Below are positions 47,603 to 57,879 of a stretch of DNA of 64,000 bases, piece after piece. The stretch comes from Erodium maritimum (Eukaryota > Streptophyta > Magnoliopsida > Geraniales > Geraniaceae), in assembly GCA_963921825.1 (NCBI GenBank), contig OY997589.1:80336523-80400522 (forward strand), given 5' to 3'. The position numbers were made by a program, and so were the translations under genes. A model generated the notes under the pieces. It did not search any database, was not told the DNA's origin, and was given only the letters and a program-made list of their open reading frames with translations. The stretch's first letter is position 1. The number at the start of each line of letters is the position of its first letter.

Positions 47603-50600
47603 ATGTCTGTCGGTCTCTCCCCTAAATTTCTCCCTCTGAAAACACCCAAAAGGGCGAGCCCTGCTCCTCCTTCCTTCCGGTGCTCCAATCAAGGCGGCGA
47701 GTTGAAATTCATAAGGGGGAAGAGGCTGTTGAAAGATCTCAGCACCTGGGCAATCGGCGGTCCTGCCAACTATTTCCTCTCCGTCTCTAATCACACCCAT
47801 CTCCTCTCCGCTCTCAGGTTCCATCTCTATTCGTCTCGTAAGCTCCATGTTTTATTTTCAATCTCAATCTGAATCTCCGCTGCAGCTACTGTCAGCAGCA
47901 CTCCATTCCCCTTATTGTGCTCGGAAAAGGGTCCAATTGCCTCTTCGACGATCTGGGTTTCGATGGCTGTGTCATTCTGAATCGTATCGAGTTCGTGGAA
48001 AGGATTGAATCTGGGGTTTACAGAGTTGGGAGTGGCTTCCCTTTTAATCGATTGGGCGTCCAGTGCTCCGATGAAGGGTTCTCAGGTCTTGAATTCGCCG
48101 CCGGAGTTCCTGGGACTGTTGGAGGAGCTGCTTACATGAACGCCGGTGCTAGTGGTCAGGTAACTCCAGTCCCATGTATCACTGCTTCTGGTCTATGCAT
48201 CAGTAGAGAATGATAAGAGAGACAAATGTACCCATATGATTTAAAGTTGAGAAAATGTTTTATTTTTACAATTATGTTACCTATATTATATAGGGACAAT
48301 TGCAAAAATGTACCCAAATGTATTAATCTTTTTTTGTAACTTTTTTTTTTGATAAGCGAAGATTTTATTGAGCATTCGTTCTATAAAACATAGAAACGAA
48401 GCGGAGAAAACAACCCAATTAGAGCTTTTTCCCCCTACCAAAATTGCTACAAGGAGCAACAAAAACCAAACGATGCAGGAAAAACGATCCTTAAAAGGAC
48501 CTTTTCCCCAAACCGAAACACCGAAAGGAACAACTCAAAAAACAAAGCAATAACACAACGGAATCGACATAAGCGATCAACCGTTGTCAGTAATCCACTC
48601 GTCATCATCCGAGGTCAAGGTCGGATCATCAAAAGCCTTTGCTTGATGAAGCTGAGCTAGTTGAGTGTTTCGAGCTTGTGCGGCCTGCTTCCACACATCA
48701 TCAGGAGCAACAAGTCTCTCACTGCCTAACGAGCGAGCTCGATGCTTGGGATTTTCGATGTAGTAATCCTCCAAAAACTTAGGAAGCTGACACTGTCGTT
48801 TCAGAGCTTTAAGGAGGGTATCCTTCCATGGACTTCCCACCTCCTTCGATGACGCCTCCTGAATTGGCAACTTACCGACCTTCACCGGATCACCCGAACT
48901 TCCACTTGGGCCTAATTTCTGGCCTAACAGTAATGAATCTGAGTGGGCTTCGTCCTGGCCCAATACTACAGCTTCTTCCAGATGGCCCAACGGTACTTCA
49001 GCTTCACAATCTGCGCGAGACGTGCCACGATTCGCGGCGACGAGTGCAGAATCGCGATCACCACGATTTGCGGCGACGAGTGCAGAATCGCTGACACCAC
49101 AAATCACGTTTAGATTCACCAAATCTGAAACTTCCAAATTTGAATTCGTACCCGTGATTTGTGTCACAACAGCTGGATTGGAGATCACCGGGAGTTTCGA
49201 AATCTCCGGCGACGAATGAATCTTCGTCAGAACCTCGACGGAAGAAGCCACCAGCGAATAACCCACCGACGCTCCACCACTCGAGTTAATCAAGAGAGAA
49301 CCATTCACAAGAGCCTCATCGGAACCGCACCTTGTGATGCTCTGTTCCGGTGTTTGTAGGCTCTGTTCTACGAACAAGATTGGTTCCTCACAAACCAACT
49401 TGCTACAGGTTCTCTGTGACCCAGTAAATGAAGTATTAGGTTGGACATCTAATAAGACGTCCTTCTTCTTCCCCTCATCCTGCACGTCAGAGCTCCCAAA
49501 ACCGATGCTCTGTTTTTCGCATCCGTCAACCTGAGGGATCGAACCAACTTTCCGACGTCGGGAAAGGGCTACGAATAGGACAAAACCATTCACCTTGAGC
49601 CCGTTTAGACTAGAGATGGCCTGCGTAGCTGCCTCCTTCGACCTAAAGCGTACAAACCCAACGTATTGCGCCTTATGGTTTTTCCGGGGACTAACGGAAG
49701 AGGATGCAATGGCTCCAAATGTGCCGAACACATTTCGCATCCACGCCTCCGATGTACCATACGGTAGGTTACAGACAAAGATTTCTTCCTCTACAACAAT
49801 CTTCTTCCTCCGACGATTCCGAACCTTTGAACGTGGCTCACCAAAACAACCAGGTATGGCACTGCCAGCCAATTTGGACGAGACGTTCTCGTTGGGATTC
49901 TCTTTCGCCGGGGCAGACCGCGCAGAACGAGCTCCTCCAACCTTATCATTGGATACCTCTATTGTGTGTTGAGAAACTAATTTGCAGTAAGCGTCATATG
50001 AACCTAACAGTACGGAACAGAAAGAGGAGAAGGACATACACTCCAACTCCTTATTTCTCTTCACTTTCCCCATTGACCTTTGCAAAACTAGCCTCCGACG
50101 AGAATAAGGTCACCGGCGAAAGATAGAGAGAGAGAGAGCTCATTGTAGAGATGAGAGAATTTTTTTTTTCTCTCATCTCTACAATGAGCTCTCTTAATAG
50201 CACTCTTTCTTCATAATTGCAAAAGTACCGTGAACTTGTCTTTTTGTTGCAGTTTTTGTAAAAATGACGATTTTACTCTTACAATTTTAATTTTAAAAAT
50301 AGTAGTTAAAGAACAAAAAATCCAAATTTTCACATTTCTTAATTTTCTTCCTCTTTGGACCGTACGTTGAAAATTTAAAGATATGAAAACTTGAATTTTT
50401 TGAATATAAATTTCCAAGGATCAAATCGTCATTTTGAAACAAGTTTATACAAAATGTAAGGAAAAGACAAGTTCAGAGTATTTTTTTGCAATTATCGAAG
50501 AAGAGGGCCACACGTTGCAGAAAGTTAATACCTCAGCTCATTTTTTGAAATTATCCCTGTTATATATCAATCATGAAGATGTGCATACGGAGCATTGACT

Positions 50601-51346
50601 GAACAACATAAAATAATCTAGGTCTTTTATCAATGTAGTTTCCCTTTGTTTTTCGACTATATTTCATAATTGTTGATGGAATAGCCTGAATTATTTTCTT
50701 GTCTCCTCTCCTGCGGCTTCTGCTTTTGTATGTACGTTAACCACTGATTGTTAATCTTGCTAACATTTCAAGGAAACAAGTGACACAGTTGAATCCGTTG
50801 AAATCATTACAGATGGAGGGAAATTTAAGACTCTACTGAGATCTGAGCTTGAATTTGGCTACAGATCGTCCCCATTTCAAAAGATGAAGGATTTGGCTGC
50901 TATTGTTGCTGTCACATTCCGGCTGCAGCCTTCGAATTCAGCCAGGGCAAGACAGCAACAAATTCTGACTAGGTTTGTTCCTCAACTTCCATGGAACATT
51001 GGCTGTGTAGATGCATAAGTGTCGAAAAGTGTTGGTCTTTTGCAGGAGGAGAATGTCTCAGCCATTAGGGGAACGAAGCGCTGGTTCGGTGTTCAGGAAC
51101 CCGTCAAATTCGGGACCTGCAGCGGCTGAGTTGATCGATAAGGCTGGGCTCAAGGGTTTTAGGGTTGGAGGAGCCATGGTCTCGAATGTTCATGCAAACT
51201 TCTTTGTAAATGTTGGGGGCTCAACTTCTCGAGACATGCTTGACCTCATTAGTTTGGTTAAGGAGAAGGTTGATCGTCAGTTCGGGATTCGACTCAAGGA
51301 AGAAGTTTTGTATGTTAATCCATTTCCTGAACCCAAACCAGGTTAG
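47603..51346 (+). CDS. MURB: MurB: UDP-N-acetylenolpyruvoylglucosamine reductase, four exons, plastid-type leader
   Basis: Exons are 47603-47817, 47886-48159, 50773-50972 and 51046-51346, giving 329 aa. The enzyme reduces UDP-GlcNAc-enolpyruvate to UDP-MurNAc with NADPH and FAD, the second committed step of peptidoglycan synthesis. The first 40 residues (MSVGLSPKFLPLKTPKRASP) are Ser/Pro/Lys-rich and poor in acids, like a transit peptide. The FAD domain has GKGSN (85-89) and GVPGTVGGAAYMNAGASGQ (145-163), then YRSSPF (193-198). The C-terminal MurB domain has RSAGSVFRNP (240-249); S244 aligns with the catalytic Ser of bacterial MurB. A C-terminal Glu (315 or 316) sits where the acid residue is expected. 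Introns are phase-consistent. The 2.6-kb intron 2 contains an antisense retroposon, a palindrome and a MITE. Expression and plastid import are inferred. Confidence 0.93.
48577..50073 (-). CDS. RRM protein of retroposon copy 3 (498 aa, uninterrupted)
   Basis: The ATG at 50073 (MGKVKRNKELECMSFSSFCS) is the first in frame. A basic stretch KVRNRRRKK precedes the RRM: RNP2 IFVCNL (98-103), GTSEAWMRNVFGTFG, RNP1 QYVGFVRF (136-143), end NGFVLFVALSRRR. Then comes KQSIG, shared with copy 5, a long Ser/Val-rich linker with a 12-residue tandem repeat (SALVAANRG twice), the family motif SPWKDTLLKALKRQ with FLEDYY, and an acidic end LTSDDDEWITDNG. This is the only intact family member in the window. RRM-type ORF1 proteins bind LINE RNA; no endonuclease or RT accompanies it. 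It lies antisense to MurB, so it is not a host exon. Confidence 0.85.
   Translation of the reverse strand: MGKVKRNKELECMSFSSFCSVLLGSYDAYCKLVSQHTIEVSNDKVGGARSARSAPAKENPNENVSSKLAGSAIPGCFGEPRSKVRNRRRKKIVVEEEIFVCNLPYGTSEAWMRNVFGTFGAIASSSVSPRKNHKAQYVGFVRFRSKEAATQAISSLNGLKVNGFVLFVALSRRRKVGSIPQVDGCEKQSIGFGSSDVQDEGKKKDVLLDVQPNTSFTGSQRTCSKLVCEEPILFVEQSLQTPEQSITRCGSDEALVNGSLLINSSGGASVGYSLVASSVEVLTKIHSSPEISKLPVISNPAVVTQITGTNSNLEVSDLVNLNVICGVSDSALVAANRGDRDSALVAANRGTSRADCEAEVPLGHLEEAVVLGQDEAHSDSLLLGQKLGPSGSSGDPVKVGKLPIQEASSKEVGSPWKDTLLKALKRQCQLPKFLEDYYIENPKHRARSLGSERLVAPDDVWKQAAQARNTQLAQLHQAKAFDDPTLTSDDDEWITDNG
49025..49096 (-). repeat. Two 36-bp tandem copies inside the RRM ORF
   Basis: Units 49025-49060 and 49061-49096 (ccacgattcgcggcgacgag...) differ at only a few bases and encode the in-frame 12-residue repeat. 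Confidence 0.92.
50133..50194. repeat. Perfect palindrome, 27-bp arms with T8 loop
   Basis: The left arm 50133-50159 (agagagctcattgtagagat...) is the exact reverse complement of 50168-50194; the loop is eight T. It sits at the 5' end of the antisense RRM retroposon within MurB intron 2. Confidence 0.95.
50213..50495. mobile_element. MITE-like element in MurB intron 2
   Basis: The 283-bp segment starts ataattgcaaaa and ends ttttgcaattat. The inverted similarity extends inward: gaacttgtcttttt pairs with aaaagacaagttc, and aaaatgacgattt with aaatcgtcatttt. There is no coding capacity. A related end (gggacaattgcaaaaatg) at about 48291 and gaaattatccct at about 50545 may be the ends of a second, outer MITE into which this DNA inserted. 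Confidence 0.72.
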
Positions 51347-52680
51347 ATAATTGACAATAGATCTGCGAAATGGATGTTTCGGATGTGTTTCATTCAATCT
51401 ACATGTGTGTTTTAATTAATTCACTTTCACATGTCCTACATATAGGGAGGAGGGTGGGAGAAACTTTCATCCTCCAGCAAACAGGTGAATCCAAGCAGGA
51501 CTGACATACAAGATTAAGGGAGAGATTGATAAGATGTTAATCTTGTCCTGTACTCGATATATTTCTGAAATAAGGTAGCTACTCGATTTGGTCCAAAGAT
51601 GTTAGCAAGACTCTCATATCAAATATATGTATTTACAATTTTGAGTCCAAGTTTGTTATTGTTATCAGTATAAGTAAAGCTTAAGCAAACCAGGAACAAA
51701 ACCGTCTGGTTTAATCATTTCCGTGTCTCTGGTTTCTTTGTTTATGCTGCAGAGTTTACACTAGTCTGCTTAGACCTTTGCTCAGGCCTTACCAACCCTT
51801 AACATGAATGTGTACAATTGAACGAGTAGAGAAATCAAGGAGCATTGGTTGTGATGATCAATCTGATGACGAAGAACCAGCTATGTTGATGGCAGTAATC
51901 GCTCGACGAAGAAGTTTTTGTAATTATTCCTATAAAGACGATCAGACTCTCAGCTGCACGCCATAAAATCTTCACTGAATTCACCTTATGCTCTCATTAG
52001 CATCACTGGAGCATTCACAGCGCATATGCCGCGGGGTATATTTCTGCTCCTTTTGGCAGTTAAGGTCAAGGGAGAAAGCTGTAACAAAGACAACTTCAAG
52101 TCACGATGACAAAGGCATTCCCAAAATTTGCAGAACCCTAAAGAAAGAGAACAATACTTCCAAAACCAGAATAAGAAAGCCCTTGACCCACACGGCCAGG
52201 AAAGATATACAGCTAGGGTAACAAGACAAAGAAAACCAAAAAAGATTAAATGGAGGCGGTGCGAGGAGATTCCACGGCGGCGGTGAAAGTAATGAGATGA
52301 GCGGGTTCTTGAAAAAATCAGGCAGCGGCTCTGGTCCAACACGGAAGTGAGTTCCGGGGATCGGTCCCCGACCTCGGCAGGTGGTTCGGATGGAGAGGGG
52401 TGAGCCGACCATCCACTTCATGACGGCTTGACTGTTTTCTCCACCTCTAGGATATCCCCCGCACCAGGTCTCGTCGAAAATGACACGAGAGGCTCCAGAG
52501 AGGACATGCACAGGAAGCAGGAGGTGACTTGTAGCGGAAGAAGGGGTGGGAGTGCTTAAGAAGGGTTGGCGGACTTGGGCAGCCAAATGAGTGGATACGA
52601 AAAGTCGTCGTGCCGATGACAGAGTTGTGTGGGGGCCGAATTTTGTCTACGCTTTGGCGGGGCGGGTCATACCATTCAAC
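51347..52680. other. MurB downstream region and unassigned sequence
   Basis: About 600 bp of AT-rich 3' flank, then mixed sequence with minus-strand frames (52101-52586 and 52447-52776) that show no domain and overlap the start of a plus-strand LINE fragment. No host gene recognised. Confidence 0.5.
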
Positions 52681-52689
52681 ATCTTTAAT

Positions 52690-53300
52690 TGGAAATCCCT
52701 TATCAATTGCTTGCCCGACGTCTGCTAGTCTATCGAACAACGAAGGAGAGGGCTCAGGTGATGGCTCGCAAGCCATGGCGTTTCGTTGATCATTGGTGCT
52801 TCTTCAAGACCTTTGACCATTTATGCGGGCCCGTGACATACCATTTGGGTACATCGGGCGGGGGCGCCTTGGGTACATCCTTGGCTGTAGATGAGGACGT
52901 GAATGGAATGAGTCGGCGAGATTTCATGCGCATTCAGGTACGCCTCGACATCTGTTTGTCGTTCCGATCTTAGATTTGGTTTTGAGTGTCGAAACTTGAG
53001 GTACTTTCTTTATTGTTCCTCACTTATCAATTCTTGTCAGACCATTATTTCGATTGTGATTGTGTGGGTCATATGGATAAAGACTGTGTGGTGGGGAACG
53101 GAATTTGGGGACTCTCGATGAGGGTAGTTGTGGAACCTCGAGGTAGTCGGACTCCTCATCGATTTGAAAGAGAACAGTCGAGAAAAGATAGGGTTGAGAG
53201 TCTTTGGCCTCCCATGGGGAATGATAGGTGGAAGGGTGGTCTAAGGCGTGGATGAGAGCCTAAGGCCCCTAGCCCATGGAGGCCAGATGGACAAATTAGA
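52690..53300 (+). pseudogene. LINE ORF1 fragment (DUF4283 with decayed zinc knuckle)
   Basis: The stretch RKPWRFVDHWCFFKTFDHLC then LAVDEDVNGMSRRDFMRIQV and RLDIC follows the DUF4283 order of plant LINE ORF1. At about 53050-53090 YFDCDCVGHMDKDC is a CX2CX4HX4C knuckle with the first Cys changed to Tyr. A stop and a frameshift lie between. No ORF2 follows; the copia element begins at 53418. Confidence 0.72.
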
Positions 53301-53417
53301 CGCAGAGGCTAGGACCCCGATCGTTCACAAAAATGTACATCCCGTCAGGCATAAGGGTGTCAATTCTTCCCCTACATCATAAGATAGGACACCTTTCATC
53401 ACGAGGAGGGATGCGCC

Positions 53418-53664
53418 AATTGGAAAAAACTAAGCTAGCCGTAATTTGTACATGATATTAACACATGTTTTCCATTTCTTTAGTGTAGGTAGGTGGTGGA
53501 CGGTGGTCAACACCAAACTTAGTCTTTGTTTGATTATTTTTAGTAGTTCCTTTTTGCTATAAATACATGTCCAATGCCAGTACATAAGTAACATTGCAAC
53601 TCGGCAAAGTTCAAAGCCAATTGTCTCTTGATTTCTTTTGTTCCCAATATTAACTTGAGAACCA
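53418..53664 (+). repeat. 5' LTR of the copia element
   Basis: Ends ttgagaacca. It shares gtggacggtggtcaacacca and a ctataaat TATA-like box with the 3' copy. Confidence 0.88.
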
Positions 53665-53692
53665 ACAAGTGGTATTAGATCCCGGTTCATTA

Positions 53693-55167
53693 TGAATGAT
53701 TTTGTCAGCACGATCAAGACGAGCAACACCGGGAGTACCTCTACCGTAGTCGGCTATGGGCGCGAGCAGGCGGTGACGAGGTCGTACCCTGCGGTGGTCA
53801 GCACGACCAACTTTCCCATCCTTTCACGTACCAACTACGGAGCATAGGCAATCCTCATGGAGGTCGGGTTACAAGCGAGAGGCTTGTGGACGGAAATCCA
53901 ATGCGAGGAGGATCTCACTGACGAGATTGGATATCGCAACGATCGATCCACAATGGAGGTGATCCTCCGCTCGGTTCCGACCGAGATGATCTCAACGATT
54001 GGGAAAAAGAAGACAGATCACGAGGCATGGGAGGCGATCAAAACAATTCGCATGGGCACAAACCGAGTCCTTGACGCGAAGGCTCAAACACTCCGGCGCG
54101 AGTTCTAGTGATTCACACACAAGGACGGCGAAACCGTCGACGAGTTGGCAATGCGACTTACTGGCATCGTTGCAAGTCTCGGTGTCCTCGGTGATGAGAT
54201 ACCGGAGAAGAAAGTGATGCAGAAGTTCATTCGCATAGTTCTAAGGCGTAATTCGCAGCTCGTACTATCAATTTATAGCCTGGTCGACCTCAATGCAATC
54301 AACATGAAGGAATTGACAGGACGCTTTAAAGAAGCGGAGGAACACATGTAGCTGGACGAAGAAGAGGAGGGAGGCATAAGACTCCTTCTCACGGAGGAAG
54401 AATGGTGTAACCGCATGGGACGACGAGACCATGACGGCACAAACGCTTCACCCAAACCACGGGGAAAACACCGTAACAGTGGCAAAAAAGACGGTGCTGA
54501 CAGCACCAGGAAGACAGGGAAGTGCCAGTACTGCAACATTGAAGGACATTGGATCCGTGAGTGCTGGAAGAAGAAGAGGGATGCGGCTGATGAAGAAGCT
54601 CACCTTGTTCAGGCAGATGACGAAGAACCTAAACTACTGATGGCTCAGGTGACGTCAATTGCAGCTACACGTGCCAAGGCGGAGAGCCCCAAGCAAGAGC
54701 GGGATGTCCAACATGACCGTTCACTAAGGAGGACTCAACAAGCTCATGATGACATATCAAAGACTCAAGCTGACTCAAGTGCAAATCAGGCCAAGAACGC
54801 GGGAACGTCTGGGGTACCGATCCAAAGGATAGTATGGACGCCGTGTTGGATGCGAAATCAGGACGAGGGAACATCCAAGGTTCTTTCCCAAACACCTAGG
54901 TGCACATCGATAAGGGCGAAGGAGTGCCCGGAGCGTGGAAAACCTAATGTCATGCTCAAGGACGAGGAAGTGCCGGATGAGCGGGTCAATATGGAAAGTT
55001 CTTGCCTGGATGCAGGGGATAAGAAGATAGCCAACCACGTCGTGGAGAAGGGAAGATTGGAACAAGGAAGGATGGATCCTGCTACTGACGACGAGGTGCG
55101 CACCGAGGTCAACCTTGAGGCGATCGACGACCGGAAGGATCCGGTATGGTACATGAACACGGGATAG
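53693..55167 (+). pseudogene. Copia gag with CCHC knuckle and start of protease, frameshifted
   Basis: The frame starts MNDFVSTIKTSNTGS, has one stop (about 53846), then a UBN2-type Gag segment (LWTEIQCEEDLTDEIGY, KTDHEAWEAIKTIRMG), a stop/shift near 54106, further Gag (KDGETVDELAMRL), a stop at 54351, and a 250-codon frame (54415-55167) with CQYCNIEGHWIREC, a perfect CX2CX4HX4C. The last codons WYMNTG match the protease WYLDTGA site, with the catalytic Asp changed to Asn just before a stop. Confidence 0.85.
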
Positions 55168-55680
55168 AAATTTGCTTCCAAATCATCGACTACACACCTC
55201 ATTGGAGCATGCCCGAAGGTGGCGGAGGCGGACGAGGCAACGACCTTGGGACCAGCCTACGACATGACGGAACAACCGTTTTGGACCGAGGGAGCAGGCG
55301 CTGCAGAGCAGAACTCGTTCTCAGTCGAGAACACCATGGTGGCATTCACTCCCACAACAGTACGAGCTCCATCCCCAGGGGGAGAAGCCTCTAGGACTAC
55401 ACTAGAGAAAACAGTACTACCAAAACAAGCTGAAACAAAGTATGCTTCTCTGGCAACACCACATCCCGCTGGAACGACATATCATCCAAGTCAAGGATGA
55501 GTGGGCTTAGTCTTTGTGTCCTCACCGACAAATTCCACTTCGGATGCAAAGTTAGTGGGCGAGGAGGCTACTCGCCACTATCACAAACTTGACGATATCG
55601 ATTCAACAACATGAGAGAGCAATGCAGTGGAGATGACGATGATCGTCGATCGCAACTTACGATCTCAGGCAACCGCCAAA

Positions 55681-56200
55681 TCATACCCATTCAGGTTCGA
55701 TGAGATGCAGAAACGCCTCAGTTTGATTGAGAGATCCATGGAAGTACACTAGGGCTTGATGAGTGAAACCCTGGTTATCAAGCCGGAGCACATGCTCGAG
55801 TATCTTTGTTGGGCAATGTGCAGCTGTGACCTTGCAAAACATCTCAAGTCTATGGTTTTTCATCAGAAGGTCTGTGTAGGGGTGAAAGGTTTCACCGTTC
55901 ATGTAGCCGAGTTCGGGGAATGGGAACGGGTTCGGGAAGCTCTGAAGCTTGCCCCAGACCCTACGGATCTCGCCTACGAGTCTACTTATTATGAGGAGGC
56001 AGAACCATACGAAGAATGGCGCAAGGCCATCCTCGAAGAAGGCAGATACGATGTAGGTGGGAGTTCCCCACATAAGAGAAGGAATGATGTGGAAGTGGTT
56101 GGTCTTGCTGCCCACACGAGTCCTACTCTAGCTAGCTACCGAGAGTCTAGGCTAGATAGGATCGTTGGTTCAGCACGATAATCGTTGGTGCACCGATCCA
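55681..56200 (+). other. Open frame of unknown origin inside the copia element
   Basis: Frame 55756-56181 (141 codons) reads MSETLVIKPEHMLEYLCWAM, later KAILEEGRYDVGG, continuous with an upstream frame from 55681 except for one stop. It is acidic and Trp/Tyr-containing and does not look like copia integrase or RT. It occupies the place of the deleted pol. It could be a remodelled retrotransposon segment or a captured host piece. Confidence 0.4.
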
Positions 56201-56399
56201 TGGTGGCACCCCATCCGTTAAATGAGGCTAAAACCTACTCGGGATGTCGTGTTCCACGAGCAAGGACTAGTCCTCCCCGCAGTGTTTGTTATATAGAACG
56301 TGTTCGAGTATTCGTCCGAGAGAAGACTCGCCCTCCGCCACGACCGCCCAAAGATGGTGAGTGGCTTCTGCACGGTGACCTAATGTCGTCATACTTTAC

Positions 56400-56630
56400 G
56401 TGGACAACAAATTAGCAATTCAGGTATGCAAGAATCCGATCCTTCACGACCGGAGCAAGCACATTGAGACACATTACCATTTAATTAGGAAATGTGTCGA
56501 CAACGGTAAGATCGCCATCGAGTACATCAAGACCGATGATCAACTGGCGGACGTAATGACAAAATCACTTGGTAGAGTGAAATTTCGAGACCTACGCTCG
56601 AAGAACGGCATCGTCAACATACACGCCTAG
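56400..56630 (+). pseudogene. C-terminal part of copia RNase H
   Basis: DNKLAIQVCKNPILHDRSKH followed by IETHYHLIRKCVDNGKIAIE, DDQLADVMTKSLGR and a stop right before the polypurine tract is the standard end of copia RNase H. It starts abruptly after the deletion. Confidence 0.9.
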
Positions 56631-56643
56631 CTTAGGGGGGGAT

Positions 56644-56890
56644 TGTTGGAAAAACTAAGCTAGCCGTAATTTGCACATGATATTAACACATGTTTTTCCA
56701 TTTCTTTAATGTAGGTATGTGGTGGACGGTGGTCAACACCAAACTTAGTCTTTGTTTGATTATATTTAGTAGTTTCTTTTTGCTATAAATACATGTCCAA
56801 TGCCAATATATAAGCAACATTGCAACTCAGCAAAGTTCAAAGCCAATTGTCTCTTGATTTATTTTGTTCCCAATATTAGCTTGAGAACCA
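56644..56890 (+). repeat. 3' LTR of the copia element
   Basis: Begins TGTTGGAAAAACTAAGC and ends ttgagaacca. Confidence 0.9.
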
Positions 56891-57610
56891 AAAACCCCTC
56901 CTCTGAAAAAAGGTGGTAGACACTAGAGTGGGTGGGTGAAGAAATAGAACACCCAAGGAACGCATGTGCAGGGTTTTTTCGGGACTCAGAACGAAGCCGT
57001 TGTTGATACTCTAAGGATTGTGTCCAAAGGATATGTGGATTCAAGTGGAGCATTAGGGAAACCAGTGAGGGAGGGAAAACACCCTCTTCTCTTATAATGA
57101 GAAGTAGAGGGATTTGAGAGGAGATTTGTGGGTTCCACCTTTTTATCGACTATAGGGTGACATCAGTTTCACCAACCAGGACGCAACACTCTCCTAACAA
57201 ATTAAGAGTCAGCATTTCCATGTTTCTGACCCAATCCTCTATAGTACCAAATGGAAGATTGCACACAAAAATTTCAGAGGACCCATTCCTAAGGATGAGA
57301 TCGGACGGCGACAAGCCATTTAGAGATCCGCAATCCCGTTGCGACTTCGACTGAGAAATCGTTAGGCTTTCATCCAAAGTTGCTGCCTAAGTTGGAATCG
57401 CCACACCCTGATGCTCACTGAGTTGCTTCGGCTTGAGAATAATGGACGGAGCCACAAAATCCCCGGAGCCGAAGGCCCCAACTGCCTCTTGTGCCTCACC
57501 ATCCCCGACCGGAACAACCTTTATGACAACTTCAGTAACTCACCGACGACTCTGGGAACTACCAGAAGCCTTCAACAAATCCTTGTGCTATGGGATTACA
57601 ATCCCTAATG
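56891..57610 (-). mobile_element. Decayed RRM retroposon fragment, copy 4
   Basis: On the minus strand 57150-57377 encodes EIFVCNLPFGTIEDWVRNME, the RNP2 half of the family RRM; the RNP1 half is lost. Sequence to 57610 is GC-rich like the linker of other copies. The left limit is the copia LTR. Confidence 0.65.
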
Positions 57611-57619
57611 CTTAGTAAT

Positions 57620-57870
57620 TCGACGTTTTTTACTTCACATAGATATTTTTTATTCAAATAGGAACTTGACCGACAACTTTTTAAATCGTCGCCCAAGAGT
57701 CAATTTGGTCGACAATTTTATCGACAAAATAGAAATCGTAGGCCAAGAGACAACTTGGCCGATGACATGAAAGAAAATCGTTCTTCAAATAACTCCTTGG
57801 TATAGTATCCATTAAAGTAGAATGAGAGCAAATTACTCCTACAAACTCTAGAAATTGAATCATATCCTTC
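57620..57870. other. AT-rich patch with CGACGA/TCGTCG words
   Basis: Repeated gaccgacaac, tggtcgacaa and aaatcgtcg words resemble the patch at 40560-40870. No coding capacity; the family is not recognised. Confidence 0.35.
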
Positions 57871-57879
57871 TATTTTTCA

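Larger units (their letters stand above)
48341..50159 (-). mobile_element. RRM retroposon, copy 3, intact ORF, inside MurB intron 2
   Basis: Minus orientation. The poly(A) tail is the T-run at 48341-48350, preceded by tcaataaaatcttcgcttatc, as in the other copies. The ORF spans 48577-50073, with about 226 bp of 3' UTR. The 5' end lies near the palindrome at 50133-50194. There is no room for ORF2. A clear TSD was not found, perhaps because the flanks are themselves MITE sequence. Confidence 0.8.
53418..56890 (+). mobile_element. Internally deleted Ty1/copia element
   Basis: LTRs lie at 53418-53664 and 56644-56890 (247 bp each, similar, about a dozen differences). The 5' LTR start has AA where the 3' copy has TG. 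A decayed tRNA-Met primer-binding site (tggtattagatccc) and a polypurine tract (taggggggg before 56644) are present. The flanking 5-mers (gcgcc, aaaac) do not match. Gag, zinc knuckle and the protease start remain, as does the RNase H terminus; integrase and RT are gone. Confidence 0.88.

Noticed and set aside
49595-50126. Plus-strand frames of 125-140 codons in MurB intron 2
   Set aside because: They are antisense shadows of the minus-strand RRM ORF, which has clear domain evidence.
52101-52776. Two minus-strand frames (161 and 109 codons)
   Set aside because: They overlap the start of a plus-strand LINE ORF1 fragment and show Pro-rich low complexity; probably the antisense of retroposon sequence.
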